Shown here: piece by piece, positions 46,410 to 57,747 of the stretch
Layout: each line of letters starts with the position of its first letter
Position numbering within the stretch: position 1 is the first letter of the stretch
DNA from: Cheilinus undulatus
Lineage: Eukaryota > Chordata > Actinopteri > Labriformes > Labridae
Length of the DNA stretch: 64,000 nt
Reading direction: 5' to 3'
Assembly (NCBI RefSeq): GCF_018320785.1
Contig: NC_054866.1
Location: 9,392,487 to 9,456,486 of the forward strand
Notes under the pieces: generated by a model
The model's input: the letters and a program-made list of their open reading frames with translations, nothing else
Databases searched by the model: none
Told to the model about the DNA's origin: nothing
Translations under genes and position numbers: made by a program

Positions 46410-47973
46410 CACCGCGTTCCACATTATTATGCAAACAACGTTTTTCTCTGATCTTCTAAATATCAATGCAAATGACAGTCATAATATTTTTCAAGTCATC
46501 AACAGTTAGAGTATAATTCAAATGTTTTTGAACAAACTTCATAATGATAACTATTATTTTTTTTAAAATAAAAACCTCAAAATGCACTTTTCCACATGTT
46601 CTACATTATTAAGCAGGCCACAGGTTTCAGCAATATGGGAAAGAAAAAGGATCTCTGCTGCTGAAAAGTGTCAAATAGTGTAATGCCTTGGACAAGGAAT
46701 GAAAACATTCGATATTTCAGGAAAAATTAAGCATGATCATCGTACTGTGAAGAAATCTGTGTCTGATTCAGAGCACAGACGGGTTTGTGCAGATAAAGAC
46801 ATAATGAGGAAGGTTTCTGACGGACAAATACATCAGATTAAGAGAGCAGCTGCTAAAATGCCATTACAAAGCAGCAAACAGGTATTTGAAGCTGGTGGTG
46901 CCTCTGGAGTCCCACCAACCTCAAGGTGTAAGATCCTCCAGAGGCTTGCAGTCGTGTATAAACCTACTATTCAGCCAGCCCTAACCAATGCTCACAAGCA
47001 GAAATGGTTGCAGTGGGCCCAGAAATACATGAAGACTCATTTTCAAACATTCTTGTTGACTGATGAGTGCCGTGCAACCCTGGATGGTCCTGGATGGAGG
47101 AGTAGTGGATGGTTGGTGGATGGCCACCATGTCCCAACGAGGCCGGGACGTCAACAAGGAGGGGGCGGAGTCATGTTTGGGCCGGAATCATGAGGAGAGA
47201 GCTGGTAGGCCCCTTCAGGGTCCCTGAAGGTGGGAAAATGACCTCGGCAAAGTATATAGAGTTTCTGACTGACCACTTTCTTCCATGGTACAAAAAGAGA
47301 GCTGGGCCTTCTGCAGCAAAATTTTCTTCATGCATGACAATGCTCCATCTCATGCTGCAAAGAATCCCTCTGTGTCATTGGCTGCTATGGGCATAAAAGG
47401 AGAGAAACTCATGGTGTGGCCCCCATCCTCCCCTGACCTCAACCCTACTGAGAACCTTTGGAGCATCCTCAAGCTAAAGATCTATGAGGGTGGGAGGCAG
47501 TTCACATCAAAACTGCAGCTCTGGGAGGATATTCTGACATCCTGCAAAGAAATTCAAGCAGAAACTCTCCAAAAACTCACAAGTTCAATGGATGCAAGAA
47601 TAGTGAAGGTGATATCAAAGAAGGGCTCCTATGTTAACATGGAACTTGGCCTGTTAAGATGTTTTTGATTGAAATAGCTTTGATTTCAGTAAATATGACC
47701 CCCTGATGCTGCAATTTTTACAAATGACCATTTTCAGTTCTTTACAACCTATAAAATGTTTTAAAAAGCTGTTGTGCTTAATAATGTGGAACAGTGCATT
47801 TTGAGGTTTTTAATTTTTAAAAAAATAATTTTTGTCATTATGAAGTTTGTTCAAAAACATTTGAATTATGCTCTAACAGCTGATGAGTTGAAAAATAATC
47901 TGACTGTCATTTGCATTAATATTTAGGAAAATCAGAGAAAAATATCATTTGCATAATAATGTGGAATGCGGTG
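46410..47973 (+). mobile_element. Full-length Tc1/mariner element, frameshifted
   Basis: Ends CACCGCGTTCCACATTATTA and the complementary TAATAATGTGGAATGCGGTG, flanked by TA on both sides; the inverted repeats extend inward imperfectly. The transposase is readable in three frames: 46699-47193 (N-terminal, DNA-binding and first part of the catalytic domain, with FLLTDE), 47109-47396 (middle), and 47285-47668 (FMHDNAPSHA, SPDLNPTENLW, to stop). Two frameshifts, near 47190 and 47320, break it. The intact ends mean it could still be moved if an active transposase were present. Confidence 0.92.
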
Positions 47974-47975
47974 TA

Positions 47976-48337
47976 TTAGGGATGCACCAATAGTAGTAGT
48001 TGGTATCGGTGCTGAAACCAAGCCAAAGTACTCACTGTCATAAAACATAGCTGCACTCTGTATCATGCATCTTTGCATTCATTAATAGGGAAGGCAGGCA
48101 AAGTTAGAGCTGTGTCCACAGTTTGATAACACAAATGATGATGACAAAAATAGAGCAGACTGCAAACTATGCACTGAGATGAGGGTGAGGAGCATCTGAT
48201 GAAAATAAAATAAACTTCTGAAATCATTTTCAGAATTGTAAAGCTATAACTGAGTATCCTACCTTTTCTAAATAACTAATCTAAGTACAAGTCTTGTACT
48301 TCTGATCTGAAATAAGTAGTGCTGGTGCATCCCTACA
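47976..48337. mobile_element. Short hAT-like MITE with TAGGGATGCACC ends
   Basis: TAGGGATGCACCAATA at the left and GGTGCATCCCTA at the right form 12-bp inverted ends, with GTATCGGTGCTG inside, typical of fish hAT-type MITEs. It is about 360 bp long and non-coding. The Tc1 element above lies directly at its left edge. I could not see a clean 8-bp duplication. Confidence 0.65.
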
Positions 48338-49824
48338 TTTCATTTTTCTATTGCAGTGATAATGAGTAATGAGTTTACTCTGCTGGTTTTCCCCTGTGTT
48401 GATTTCAGGGTGTGGGAACAGATAGTACTAAACTGAACTCCCATAACTATTACTCTCTGAACTCTGCAAAAAATTAATGGAAGTTACATCAGCTTTAAAA
48501 GCTTTGAGCTGGACTGACCAAAAAAGTCTGGCTACAGATTATAGATGTCATATTTCCTCTTGCAGACTGTTACTGTGAGACGCCGTCTCTGTTAGAAGTG
48601 CTGTAATCTTCCTATTGATAGAATCAGTGCAATGCTACTTCCTGCTCTCCAGAGTGACCACGTTGTGTCTTGAGCAACAAATAGTTAAAAAGCCATAATT
48701 TAACACATGGTTGTTTTATCCCTAATTGACAAAGGAGAGTAAAAGAAGAGCTCTGTGTCTTTATGCTTAAACTAAAGAAGACTACAGCAGTCAAATGTGT
48801 TATAATGACTTTAAGTCAGCGATCACTCTGTACCAACAGGAGCTGATGTCTGCTCCACTTCAAACAGATTTTTCACACATTCACCAGCATATTAATGACA
48901 GTTTAAAAGTTAAGAATCAACTCATTTAATAAGGTTAAAATATGTATGCATAAGGTCACATGATGGGGCCATCTCCTGTTAGAATAGACATCCATATACA
49001 CTTTAAACTTTGTTTCATAGTTCTAAGAAGCCAGTCATCACTCTGAAATGACATATTTTTATGCATTACCCACTAAGTATTGGATTTGGGCTCTCCATAA
49101 CTGCTAAAGCATACTGTTTCATGTTTTAAGCTTAAATCTCCAATGACCCAATCTTTCCAGTTTACTTCAAATTTTGAAGGAACATTTTCACCAAAAAAGA
49201 GGCAGGACCACCATCTTCTGAGCAAAGTATCTAGATAGGTTCAAGTTATCAGTATAATCATATGGTTACATTTGGAATTTTTAAAAATGAGAAAATTGAT
49301 GAATTTTTATGTAATAGTATTTTTATTATAGGTAAATTCTATATCCACAAATGTGGATTTTTTTTAAAGTTAATCCAAATTTTATTGCAATAAAAATGAC
49401 TTGAACATATTTTCTCTGTCTTTGAAAAAGAAAAAGAAAGTGCCTTAAGACTGGATGAAATTATTGATTATATATCAAATTAACCCCTTGCAAATGTATT
49501 CATTTATCTAATTTTACTTTTTTTTTTTTTTTTGTCAGCTGCCCATGCTGCTTGGAGAAATGTGTAAAATGTTCAATGCCAATTTGCCTGTTTGTTATTT
49601 GGAAAATGCTGAATAAAAGATTTTTTTAAAAAGTTATCAATACAATGTATTTCCCATTGTAGATAAAAAAAATATTCATAAACAAAGTTTGGGAGTTACA
49701 GTTATTGAAATAAGTAAATTGCAAGCATTACAAACAGAGCAACATTTCATATATAAAACAGAAAAGATCAGCGGTCTTACCCGGAAGTGAAATATGTATA
49801 AGCCTGTTTCAGAATTACACCAAC
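48338..49824. other. AT-rich intergenic, no gene
   Basis: No exon-like frame, RNA gene or element end recognised on either strand. Confidence 0.5.
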
Positions 49825-50092
49825 AGTGTCTCGCTTTAGCTTCATTACCTTGAGCTAAAGCTAACATAGCTGCACTAGCTATGCAGTTAACATAGCTACA
49901 TAAGCCAATGTAGCTTTAGCAATGAGCAAACATAGTTAAATATAACAGAGCTTCGTAAGCTACATTAGCATAACATACATAACGTTAGCTTCATTTGTGT
50001 AGATACACATGAGCATGTTGGCGTTTGGCTTTTGCTACATAAGCTACGTCACCTACATAGCTTATGCAGCTAACAGAGCTATGTAAGCTAAG
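49825..50092. repeat. AGCTA-rich degenerate array (3 of 3)
   Basis: Units such as GAGCTAAAGCTAACATAGCT and TAAGCTACGTCACCTACATAGC, with AGCT cores, as in the arrays at 35661 and 44166. Confidence 0.7.
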
Positions 50093-51768
50093 TTTTCTCC
50101 ATTAGTGTGCTTTCATGGAGGATGAGCTATTTTCCAGTAAGCAGACTTTTAAGTCAGATTTATTAAACATTTAGAGATCAGGTTTTGAAGGTCAGGTTTT
50201 TAAATCTTACTGTTTGGTATCCTAACTCTAAGGCTACTTGAACCCTTATCCTATGAGTGTAATCTTATTTCATTTTTAACCTTTTAAGGCCTTTACACAC
50301 TGAGTCGTTTTTTTTTGGTCCAAATTTTTTTGCATGTTTTAAATTAATATCGATTTAAAATGCTTATCATATTGACACAGAAACTTTTGTCTTTCTTCAC
50401 ATCAGTCCAAGTCACTCAGATGGATGATTGATGATTCCAAACAGCACCTGCTCCTCACTTCTCTCTCTTCCTCTGGCTATTAGTGGATAACGTCCATGTA
50501 AATACAACAGATAAAGGCGGGAGTTTTTTCCCACAACCACCTAACGGAGCCACAGGAGGAACCAAACAAAAAATCGGCTGGCTGACTTATTATTAATAGG
50601 TGGATTATTACCAATCAAAAATAATTGCCAATCTGCCAAAACTTTTTTTGAAACTTTGTGATCAAAGATCTGAGGAAAAAAAAACATCTGATAATAACAT
50701 ACTCAGTGTGCTTAGACCTTAAGTGTGTGTTTCTGTTCTGACAGATGTGGTGTCTTATAGCAATGGTCTGTGAGAGCGGGCATCTGAATGCTAGTGTCTA
50801 CAGTCAGACCCCTCTTGGACCGTCAGTGTGCTTTCTCTTTATCATGGTTATTTACACAACAGCTGCTTGTATGAGTGCCATACAGTGTCATACAACTCTA
50901 CAAAGCCATGATTCTTGTGATTTCAATCATTTTAATGTCCAACCAACACAACAGCAGCCATTTATTCTGTACAAAGATTAATCAAGTCATTTAATTCTTC
51001 ATTTGAAGCTCTGCTGTACTCTCCTGATCGTAATAAAAATGGCCCAGTTCCATGGGAAGTTCCCTATAATCCAAAACCAGTTAACAATTTAACCTAAATT
51101 CTTGTCTGCTAGGGTCTCATTTATGGAGGTGGTGGATGCTGAAGCTGGACTATAAAAGTAAAGCCACATTGTATCATCCTCTCTCTCTGTATGTGAAAAA
51201 TACAGAAAGTTATTCTAAATAAATGCAGAGTTTCTGTAGGCTCAAATACAGGGGACTAACATTTGGATCTTACTCTAACAATGGAATTATGTTGGACTTT
51301 AAGTCTGCTTTAAGTAATTATTCTGGCAATATTGTTTTTTGATTGTGTGATACTGACATGATAAATGAACAAAATGTAAAGAATCTGAACATTAAATTAA
51401 GACATTTGTAGCATATTTTCTACAAATCAAGCATTTTGTACAACTTTTAAAACTATGCTCGAGTGTCAAGAGAATCTCAAAAATGAGACTGGCTTGTGTA
51501 CTGTACAAAACCTGAATGATAAATTATTGCTTGTGTGTATTCCTCAACTGTTTTTATTCTGTGCAACATATTCAGGCTTTTGTCTTTTATTGCGGAAGCG
51601 AATATTTCAGCTACATACTTGTGATTTATCGTGACACCCCAGTGTGAAGTTCACGGCTTAATATTCTCAATCATGTTCCTTAACAATTCGTTTCATAATT
51701 TACCATTTAACTGCAAACGGACACCCAACCGCTCAAATGATTTCAAACAGAATATGACTGTTCTTACC
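50093..51768. other. Intergenic, no gene recognised
   Basis: A 78-codon frame at 50745-50981 has no recognisable domain or splice context. The sequence is otherwise AT-rich. Confidence 0.4.
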
Positions 51769-51990
51769 TCAGTTCATCCTAAAAGTTTTGTGTCTGGATT
51801 TTGTTCATAGACTGCAGCACAGCAATGAGAAGAGCCTTCAAAGTCCAGTAGGTACAGAGAAACCCCATGCATGTATGTGGATATGCAGACTTTCACAGCA
51901 GCAGCTCAAACGGGCCCAGAGTCTGAAATTCCTCTCAGTGAATTAAAGTTATTGAGTCTTCATGCTTGAGTCTTGCCGGCTCCTTCGTGT
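51769..51990 (-). other. Possible noncoding first exon of vwa7
   Basis: On the minus strand GGATGAACTGAG|GTAAGAAC is a strong donor, preceded by mixed-composition sequence. It could splice 7.9 kb to the acceptor before the vwa7 ATG. This rests only on splice-site quality and position; the upstream limit is a guess. Confidence 0.22.
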
Positions 51991-52689
51991 AAGACAGATA
52001 GGACTCCAGACTTGAACGGTGGAGTCACTTGTTGCTGAGTGCATTTGGTAAGGGAGCAAACCATGAGGCGAAAGACATCTCGTCATGGCTCCCCTACAGC
52101 TTTATGCACCTCCTTAGCCCCCATTATTGCACGGGGCATTGATTCACCACAATAGGGCTGCATATATTACCAGTCAGACTGTTCAACTGAGGCCCTTCCC
52201 CTCCCCCTGCCCCCCATCTATCACCCCCATCTCTCTTTTCCTCACAAGACCAAAGAAACATTGCTTTAAGGAAGAGCAAACACTAAAACTTGTCCTAGTT
52301 ACCGCATATCTTATGGAAATAGGTCATCGGTTACAATTAAACACTGAAGACAGAGCTGGGGCCCAATTTAAGAAGGAGGTCTAACAAACTCTCAGTCTAA
52401 CCCTGAGCTTTGAGTTGATCAATGCTCAAATGAGAAAGTCTGAATTTTCAGTTTCACAACAGGAGATTTGAGTTATTGAAATCAACTCTGAGTAGGTTAA
52501 CTCTGAGTTGTGCATGTTTAAATGTCATGGAGTAATTATTATTGCAAAACTCAAGAGCATGGCATTGATTTTTGCTGTAAAATTGTTTAAAATCCCTTTA
52601 AACTGCATTTTGTGCTCAAAACTAATTTTCTCTGCTTGTGCTCAAAATGCCTGATTGCTTGCAAATCTGTAGTCTCTTGCTCAGATTTC

Positions 52690-53140
52690 TTGTGCTCATT
52701 GTTTTTTTTATTTTACTGGGGAAACCGCTTCCACATTACCTCTTTTTTGCTGGAAAATAAATCTTCCCTCAAGACGCAGTTTTCTTGCAGACTGAATAAA
52801 ATTGTCCTCCAGGATTTTCCTGTGCTTTGTCACATTCACTTTAACCTCAACCTTTACAAGCCTTCCAGGGCCGGCTGGCAAGATGCTTTCCCACAGCATG
52901 ATGCTGCCACCACCATGCTTCACAGTGGGGATGGTGTGTTGTCTCATCAGACCAAAGAACTTTCTTCCACTTGACATGGAGTCTCCCACATACCTTCTGA
53001 CTTTAGTCCAGTTTTAATGCATTTTCTTCAACAGAGGCTTTCTCTTTGCCTCTCTCCCATGAAGCTTTGACTGGTAAAGGACCTAGGCAACAGTTGTCTG
53101 CAGAGTCTCTCCCATCTCAGCTGCTGTCACTCAAAACTAG
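52690..53140 (-). mobile_element. Tc1 fragment, minus orientation
   Basis: Minus-strand frames read FGLMRQHTIPTVKHGGGSIM and GPGRLVKVEVKVN (catalytic domain), then transposase linker and helix-turn-helix traces at 53020-53130. No terminal repeats remain. Confidence 0.78.
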
Positions 53141-54109
53141 CAAGAAAGAGTGATTAAAACTTGCAAGAATAAAATATAATAAAATATAATATTTATCTAT
53201 CTCTTTAGTTTTCATCTATGACAGAAACAAATCAAAAGTTGAATCAAATGAACTGATTTTTTTCTGGTTTTATTGAGGTTAGATAAAGATAAATTGCTCA
53301 GAAATGATGCACCTCTCGGCTTTTCATGAAAACAAGTGATTAGCATGATCATAGTAGATCTAAATGTCATCTTCACTGAATTAAACTATAATTTACATTC
53401 AATCAAACGTACAATTCATGTGGAGAAATATATAGTAGGAACAGAGGCTGAGCAGCAAAATACTCTAAAGACAACCTATCCATATCACATGTGATAACTT
53501 CTCTAAATTTTTATCCCTAATGCCTGTCAAACATTCAGTCAAACAAGTAAACTGGATCTGTGCCAGTATTTGAAATGTATGAAGGAGGATGAAGGTCTGT
53601 GGAAAAAAAAAAAAGAAAAAGATGAATAATTTTTCCCCAATTTTGAGAAAAAAAGGGATGAGTTCTGATTTTAATCTCAGAATTCTGTCTTTGTTTCTAA
53701 TGATTTGGGAAAAATGCTTTCAATTTTTCTTTCAGTAACGATAATCCTCTTCTGTATATTACAGCTTATCGTGGTGAAAGTTAATAGCATAAATTCTGCT
53801 GTTTCAGTTCCAACAAAAATGTTTTTGCTGAAACGTGTTCATTGTTTTTATAATGAAGGAAAAATAGCTACTGAAAGTGTTTGTATAGTAAAGTACATTT
53901 ATTTGTCTAAAATAATTCACACGTTCGTTTGACTAGGGTAATGATATTAGCAGCGTAAAACGAGAGGAAATTAAATACAGAGTTAATAACGCAGAAGTAA
54001 AACAAGAATATTTGCCACATAAAAAATAGAAAAAGAAACATGAAATCGTTTAAAATCAAATAAAGATATACTACAACGCACATAGCCTTCCTCAGAGACC
54101 ATCAAGCAA
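53141..54109. other. AT-rich intergenic, no gene
   Basis: No coding or RNA feature recognised. The 75-codon frame at 53705-53932 is composed of AT-rich codons and has no known domain. Confidence 0.5.
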
Positions 54110-54600
54110 TTCGCTTTTTGTAGTCCATTCTCGCTCATTTGTAGTTTTTACACCGTAAACTGACGTCATTTCCGTTGCTAGCTATCTAGCGTCAGAGCAG
54201 TCGGATTCAGTTTCCACCACGGTTTTCCACATTTCCTTGACTCAGTGTTGTTAGTTATCGATGTTAAGGAGGGGGAATATCTCTTGACTTGAGTTTATGA
54301 ACAGTTTGGCTAGCTACGAACACTTCCGGTTGCAGGTACGCCCCCTTCAGTTTAAGGCCGGGTAGTATTTTTTAGTGAAGTGTCATGCTGAGTGTTTGCA
54401 GTGTCTGTGGGTCTGTAATCTCCAGAAAAAAACACGACAAACAGCGGGGACTTTCACTTCTCAACCGTGTGACGACTGGGCGTGGCTTGACTGTAACCGT
54501 GTTTTACGCTGGTTTTATGTCGGCTGATGGCTTCCGTGTCTGACTTCTTCTGGACCCGTGTATTTTTTCCCCACTAAAGGTAGGGGGGCATTTGGTTAAA
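54110..54600 (+). promoter_or_regulatory. vwa5a: Candidate vwa5a promoter, CpG-richer with CRE and ETS sites
   Basis: CG content rises here against AT-rich surroundings. It contains a perfect CRE palindrome TGACGTCA (54161-54168) and an ETS site CACTTCCGG (54321-54329). Two plausible plus-strand donors follow: GGTTGCAG|GTACGC at 54335 and ACTAAAG|GTAGGG at 54579. The next strong acceptor in this direction is the one before the vwa5a start at 57714/57715. Together they fit a housekeeping-type promoter with a noncoding first exon. A third possible noncoding exon ends at 55086 (GAAGACAG|GTGAGC). Confidence 0.5.
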
Positions 54601-55499
54601 TAATTAAACTGCTCTGTTTAATTGGGCGTAGAATCAATTAGGATCAATTCCAGCATGAAGGGTCTCGTCATTCGCCATCGAATAATCAGATTGGGGATTA
54701 TATGATTACTAAAGTAATAAATACAGCCTACAGCGTTTAGACTTCACCTGTGCATCACACCTCAGAAAATGAATGCTCAGTTTATTCTGTTGCTGTCGCA
54801 TCTCCTATTACTTTCTCCTGTAAATGCTCTCATTGTTTTTGGGAACTCCTCTGTGAAAAATAACTTCTGCCTTTATATGAAGTGAAGTTACAGTAAAAAT
54901 CTGTAAAGTTTGGCACTGCCTCTTTACCATTTTGATAAACTTCTCTTGCACAGGTCCCCTGCTGTAAAACCAGACTGCAGGTGTGAACTTACGTTTTATG
55001 CTGATTTGATAAAGATACTGTTTATAAAGTGATTTACTAAAGCAGGAAGACCATCAGGGACAGACAGAGAGAGAGAAGGAAGACAGGTGAGCTGCTTTGT
55101 ATGAAGACAGGGCAAAGGTGTGTCTGTAGGTGTTTGTGGTGTTGCAAGAAGAGCTTATTGAAGGTTTTGAGCCAGGCAGCTGATTAAATGGTATTAATAT
55201 TACAATGAAAAGGGGATAGACACGTGGAAATTAAAGATATAACATTCATTTTTGCAAGAAGCAGGTAACCTCAAAGATCTTTCTATTAATGCGTTTGTTT
55301 CAGGTAAAAGTAACAAGACGTGAGTCTGTACTTTATATTGTAGTTAACAGCCTAGTCATAACTCAGAATTACGTCTGACATTTGTGTCTTGTCTCAACAG
55401 TTGCGCACTGTATTTATTATTAAAGTGACTTTCAGTGATACTCTGATTCGGGCTGTGTCACCAGTGTTACCAGATGTGAAAATGCTTGGCCCTGCGATT

Positions 55500-57155
55500 G
55501 GTGACCAATCCAGAATCTAGAAAATGGATGGATAGAAAATGGGTTTTGTTGCTTTTTTCTTCCAAGATTGCAATTTGTTGTGTGATTTTTTTAAGTTCTT
55601 CATCTTATGTATTTTTTTTAACAAACACAAGCATCATTCTATATTATAACCAACACTGGCTGCACAGTTGAGATCTGAAATATTTTCTGGCCATTAAGAT
55701 TGGTTGATTCAGATATGTGTGATTTAGCAGAAGTTCAGTGTCATTTTCTTTGGCACTATATGATGACATAAGAGAAGTACTGCTCCATGAAATGATCTAT
55801 CAAAACCCTGAAATACTGCAGTTGTCTGATGAGCAAAAACTGGAATGGCTATTTTAAATGAATAAATAAAAACAATTGAGGAGAGTATGTTTTGAATAGA
55901 CTCTGTTTACATTATGTGTAAAGCATAACATCTCTACTGCACATGAAACTGGTATTTTGACACTGATCTTAGGTTAAAGACGTGTCGTGCCTTGGTGTGA
56001 TTTGTAAGTTGGTGATTGAGTAATGATAAGTAAATAGAGCATGGTCTGGGGTGTGGTACTTAAAGGGGCCATATACAAGACATACTCACATACTCCTTGT
56101 GAAATGTCAGTGGGTAAGACACTTAACCCTACTCTGTTCCCGCTGCTGCATCCGTGGTGTTTAAATGTGAATGGATGCAAACAACTGGGATTTTCTTACA
56201 CAGAATGGAAAATAAAAAATCTTACCCACTTCATTTCAAACACAACATAGCTTTGGAACATTTTTAAGAGGTGCTACTGGCAAAATAGGAGACCTTATAT
56301 TTTGTTATGGTAAAAGGAGAGAAATATGACAAGATAAGTAATGTCAGCATTAAAATATACTCAAAAAAGTATAAAACGCCAATGCAAGCCTGCAGTGAAA
56401 GTATAACAATCTGCTTTTAAAAAATGATTTAAAGCCCTCCCATTAAAATGTGAAAACAACTCATTAGTATGTTGTTACATCAGTGATTTAAATGTTTTAA
56501 CAGTCAAGGAAGTATAATAAAACTGTAACAAATTAAAATCAGTCATTTACAAAGATTCAGCATTTTGTCATTTATTCAAGAAACATGAGGCAATTTATTT
56601 TAACGATATTCCTAATAAAGAGCCAATGCATTAACTTGGGCTGAACGATTCCAGAAACTCACCTAATTGTGATTTTTTCCCCTAATATTGCAATTTGTTA
56701 TGTGATTATTCCTTGATGATTATTCCTCATCTTCTGTATTTTCCAACAAACACAAGTAATAAATCATTATGTATTATAACTAACATGATATTAGATAAAA
56801 CTAGGGCTGAACAATTTTATCTAATATCTAATTGTGATGATTTTGACTCACATTGCAAATTGGATATGAATTATTGTATTGAAGGGAATGATTATTGTTA
56901 ATGCCATCCTCATATTAAATTTGATAAATGAACAAAAATAAAGAAAGTAGGATTTCTTGTAGACTATTCTAAAAAAATGTTTCTTGAATAATTGCATAAT
57001 ATGCCACGCATAATATCTCTGCTGCAAAAAGAAGTTTTAACCAGTATTTTGACACAAAATTCAAGTTAAAGAAATATTGCACCTTCTGCAATTTGAAAAT
57101 TGCAGCAGGCCATATTGCAATTTAATCTGATTTTTCATTATTTTCCCAGCCTTAG
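55500..57155. repeat. GGGCTGAACGATT-type repeat copies
   Basis: Two or three related stretches (55555-56000, 56636-56800, 56803-57155) share TTGCAATTTGTTATGTGATT and ACAAACACAAG(T/C)A motifs. The later ones begin GGGCTGAACGATT/GGGCTGAACAATT. They are copies of one AT-rich fish interspersed repeat, apparently nested. They lie in the intron before the vwa5a start codon. Confidence 0.5.
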
Positions 57156-57747
57156 CATTAACCTTGTACCTACTCTGCAACATTTAAGTATCCTCGGGAA
57201 TAAAAAACATTACAGACCTAAAGACTTAAGACTGAGCACTTATTGAAAGTAATAGACTACATGTCAGAAGAATAAGAAATGAAGCTAGGAGTAAAAAAAT
57301 GTCTAGATATTTTTTTCCTTTTAAGATACCACCTCCATAATGCCTCTCTTTGTCCTTCTGCCAATAAGAGAACAGCGCAAAATTCTAACACATTCATTTA
57401 GAGGTATTCTAAGTAATCCTTGAAAGATACTACTGAAAAAACATACCTAGCCCAATTTGACAAGTTTCCCATTTTACCACCACTCACCCTCTAACATGTA
57501 GACATGTAGGTTACATGTAGGTTGTTGTAGATACAGAGACATGTTGATATATCCCAGACTGTGACTGACAGAAAACTCATCTTTTTAAAACAATATTTTA
57601 CCTTATTGCTTTCAGTCACGTAATGACAGGATTGTTACACAGTGTTCAGTGATTGCTTTGAAACTTCTGTATACCAAAGTTAATGATTTGATTTCTGTTA
57701 TTGTCTTCCAACAGCTGCCTTGACTGTGTAAACTGTTACCAGGAACC

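Noticed and set aside
46699-47668. Functional transposase gene
   Set aside because: The coding region is split over three frames by two frameshifts; it is annotated as an inactive Tc1 copy.
50745-50981. 78-codon frame in the vwa7-vwa5a interval
   Set aside because: No domain, no conservation evidence available, and no splice partners seen.
52127-52384. 85-codon frame near the possible vwa7 upstream exon
   Set aside because: Composition is ordinary and the peptide is unrecognised; open frames of this size are expected by chance.
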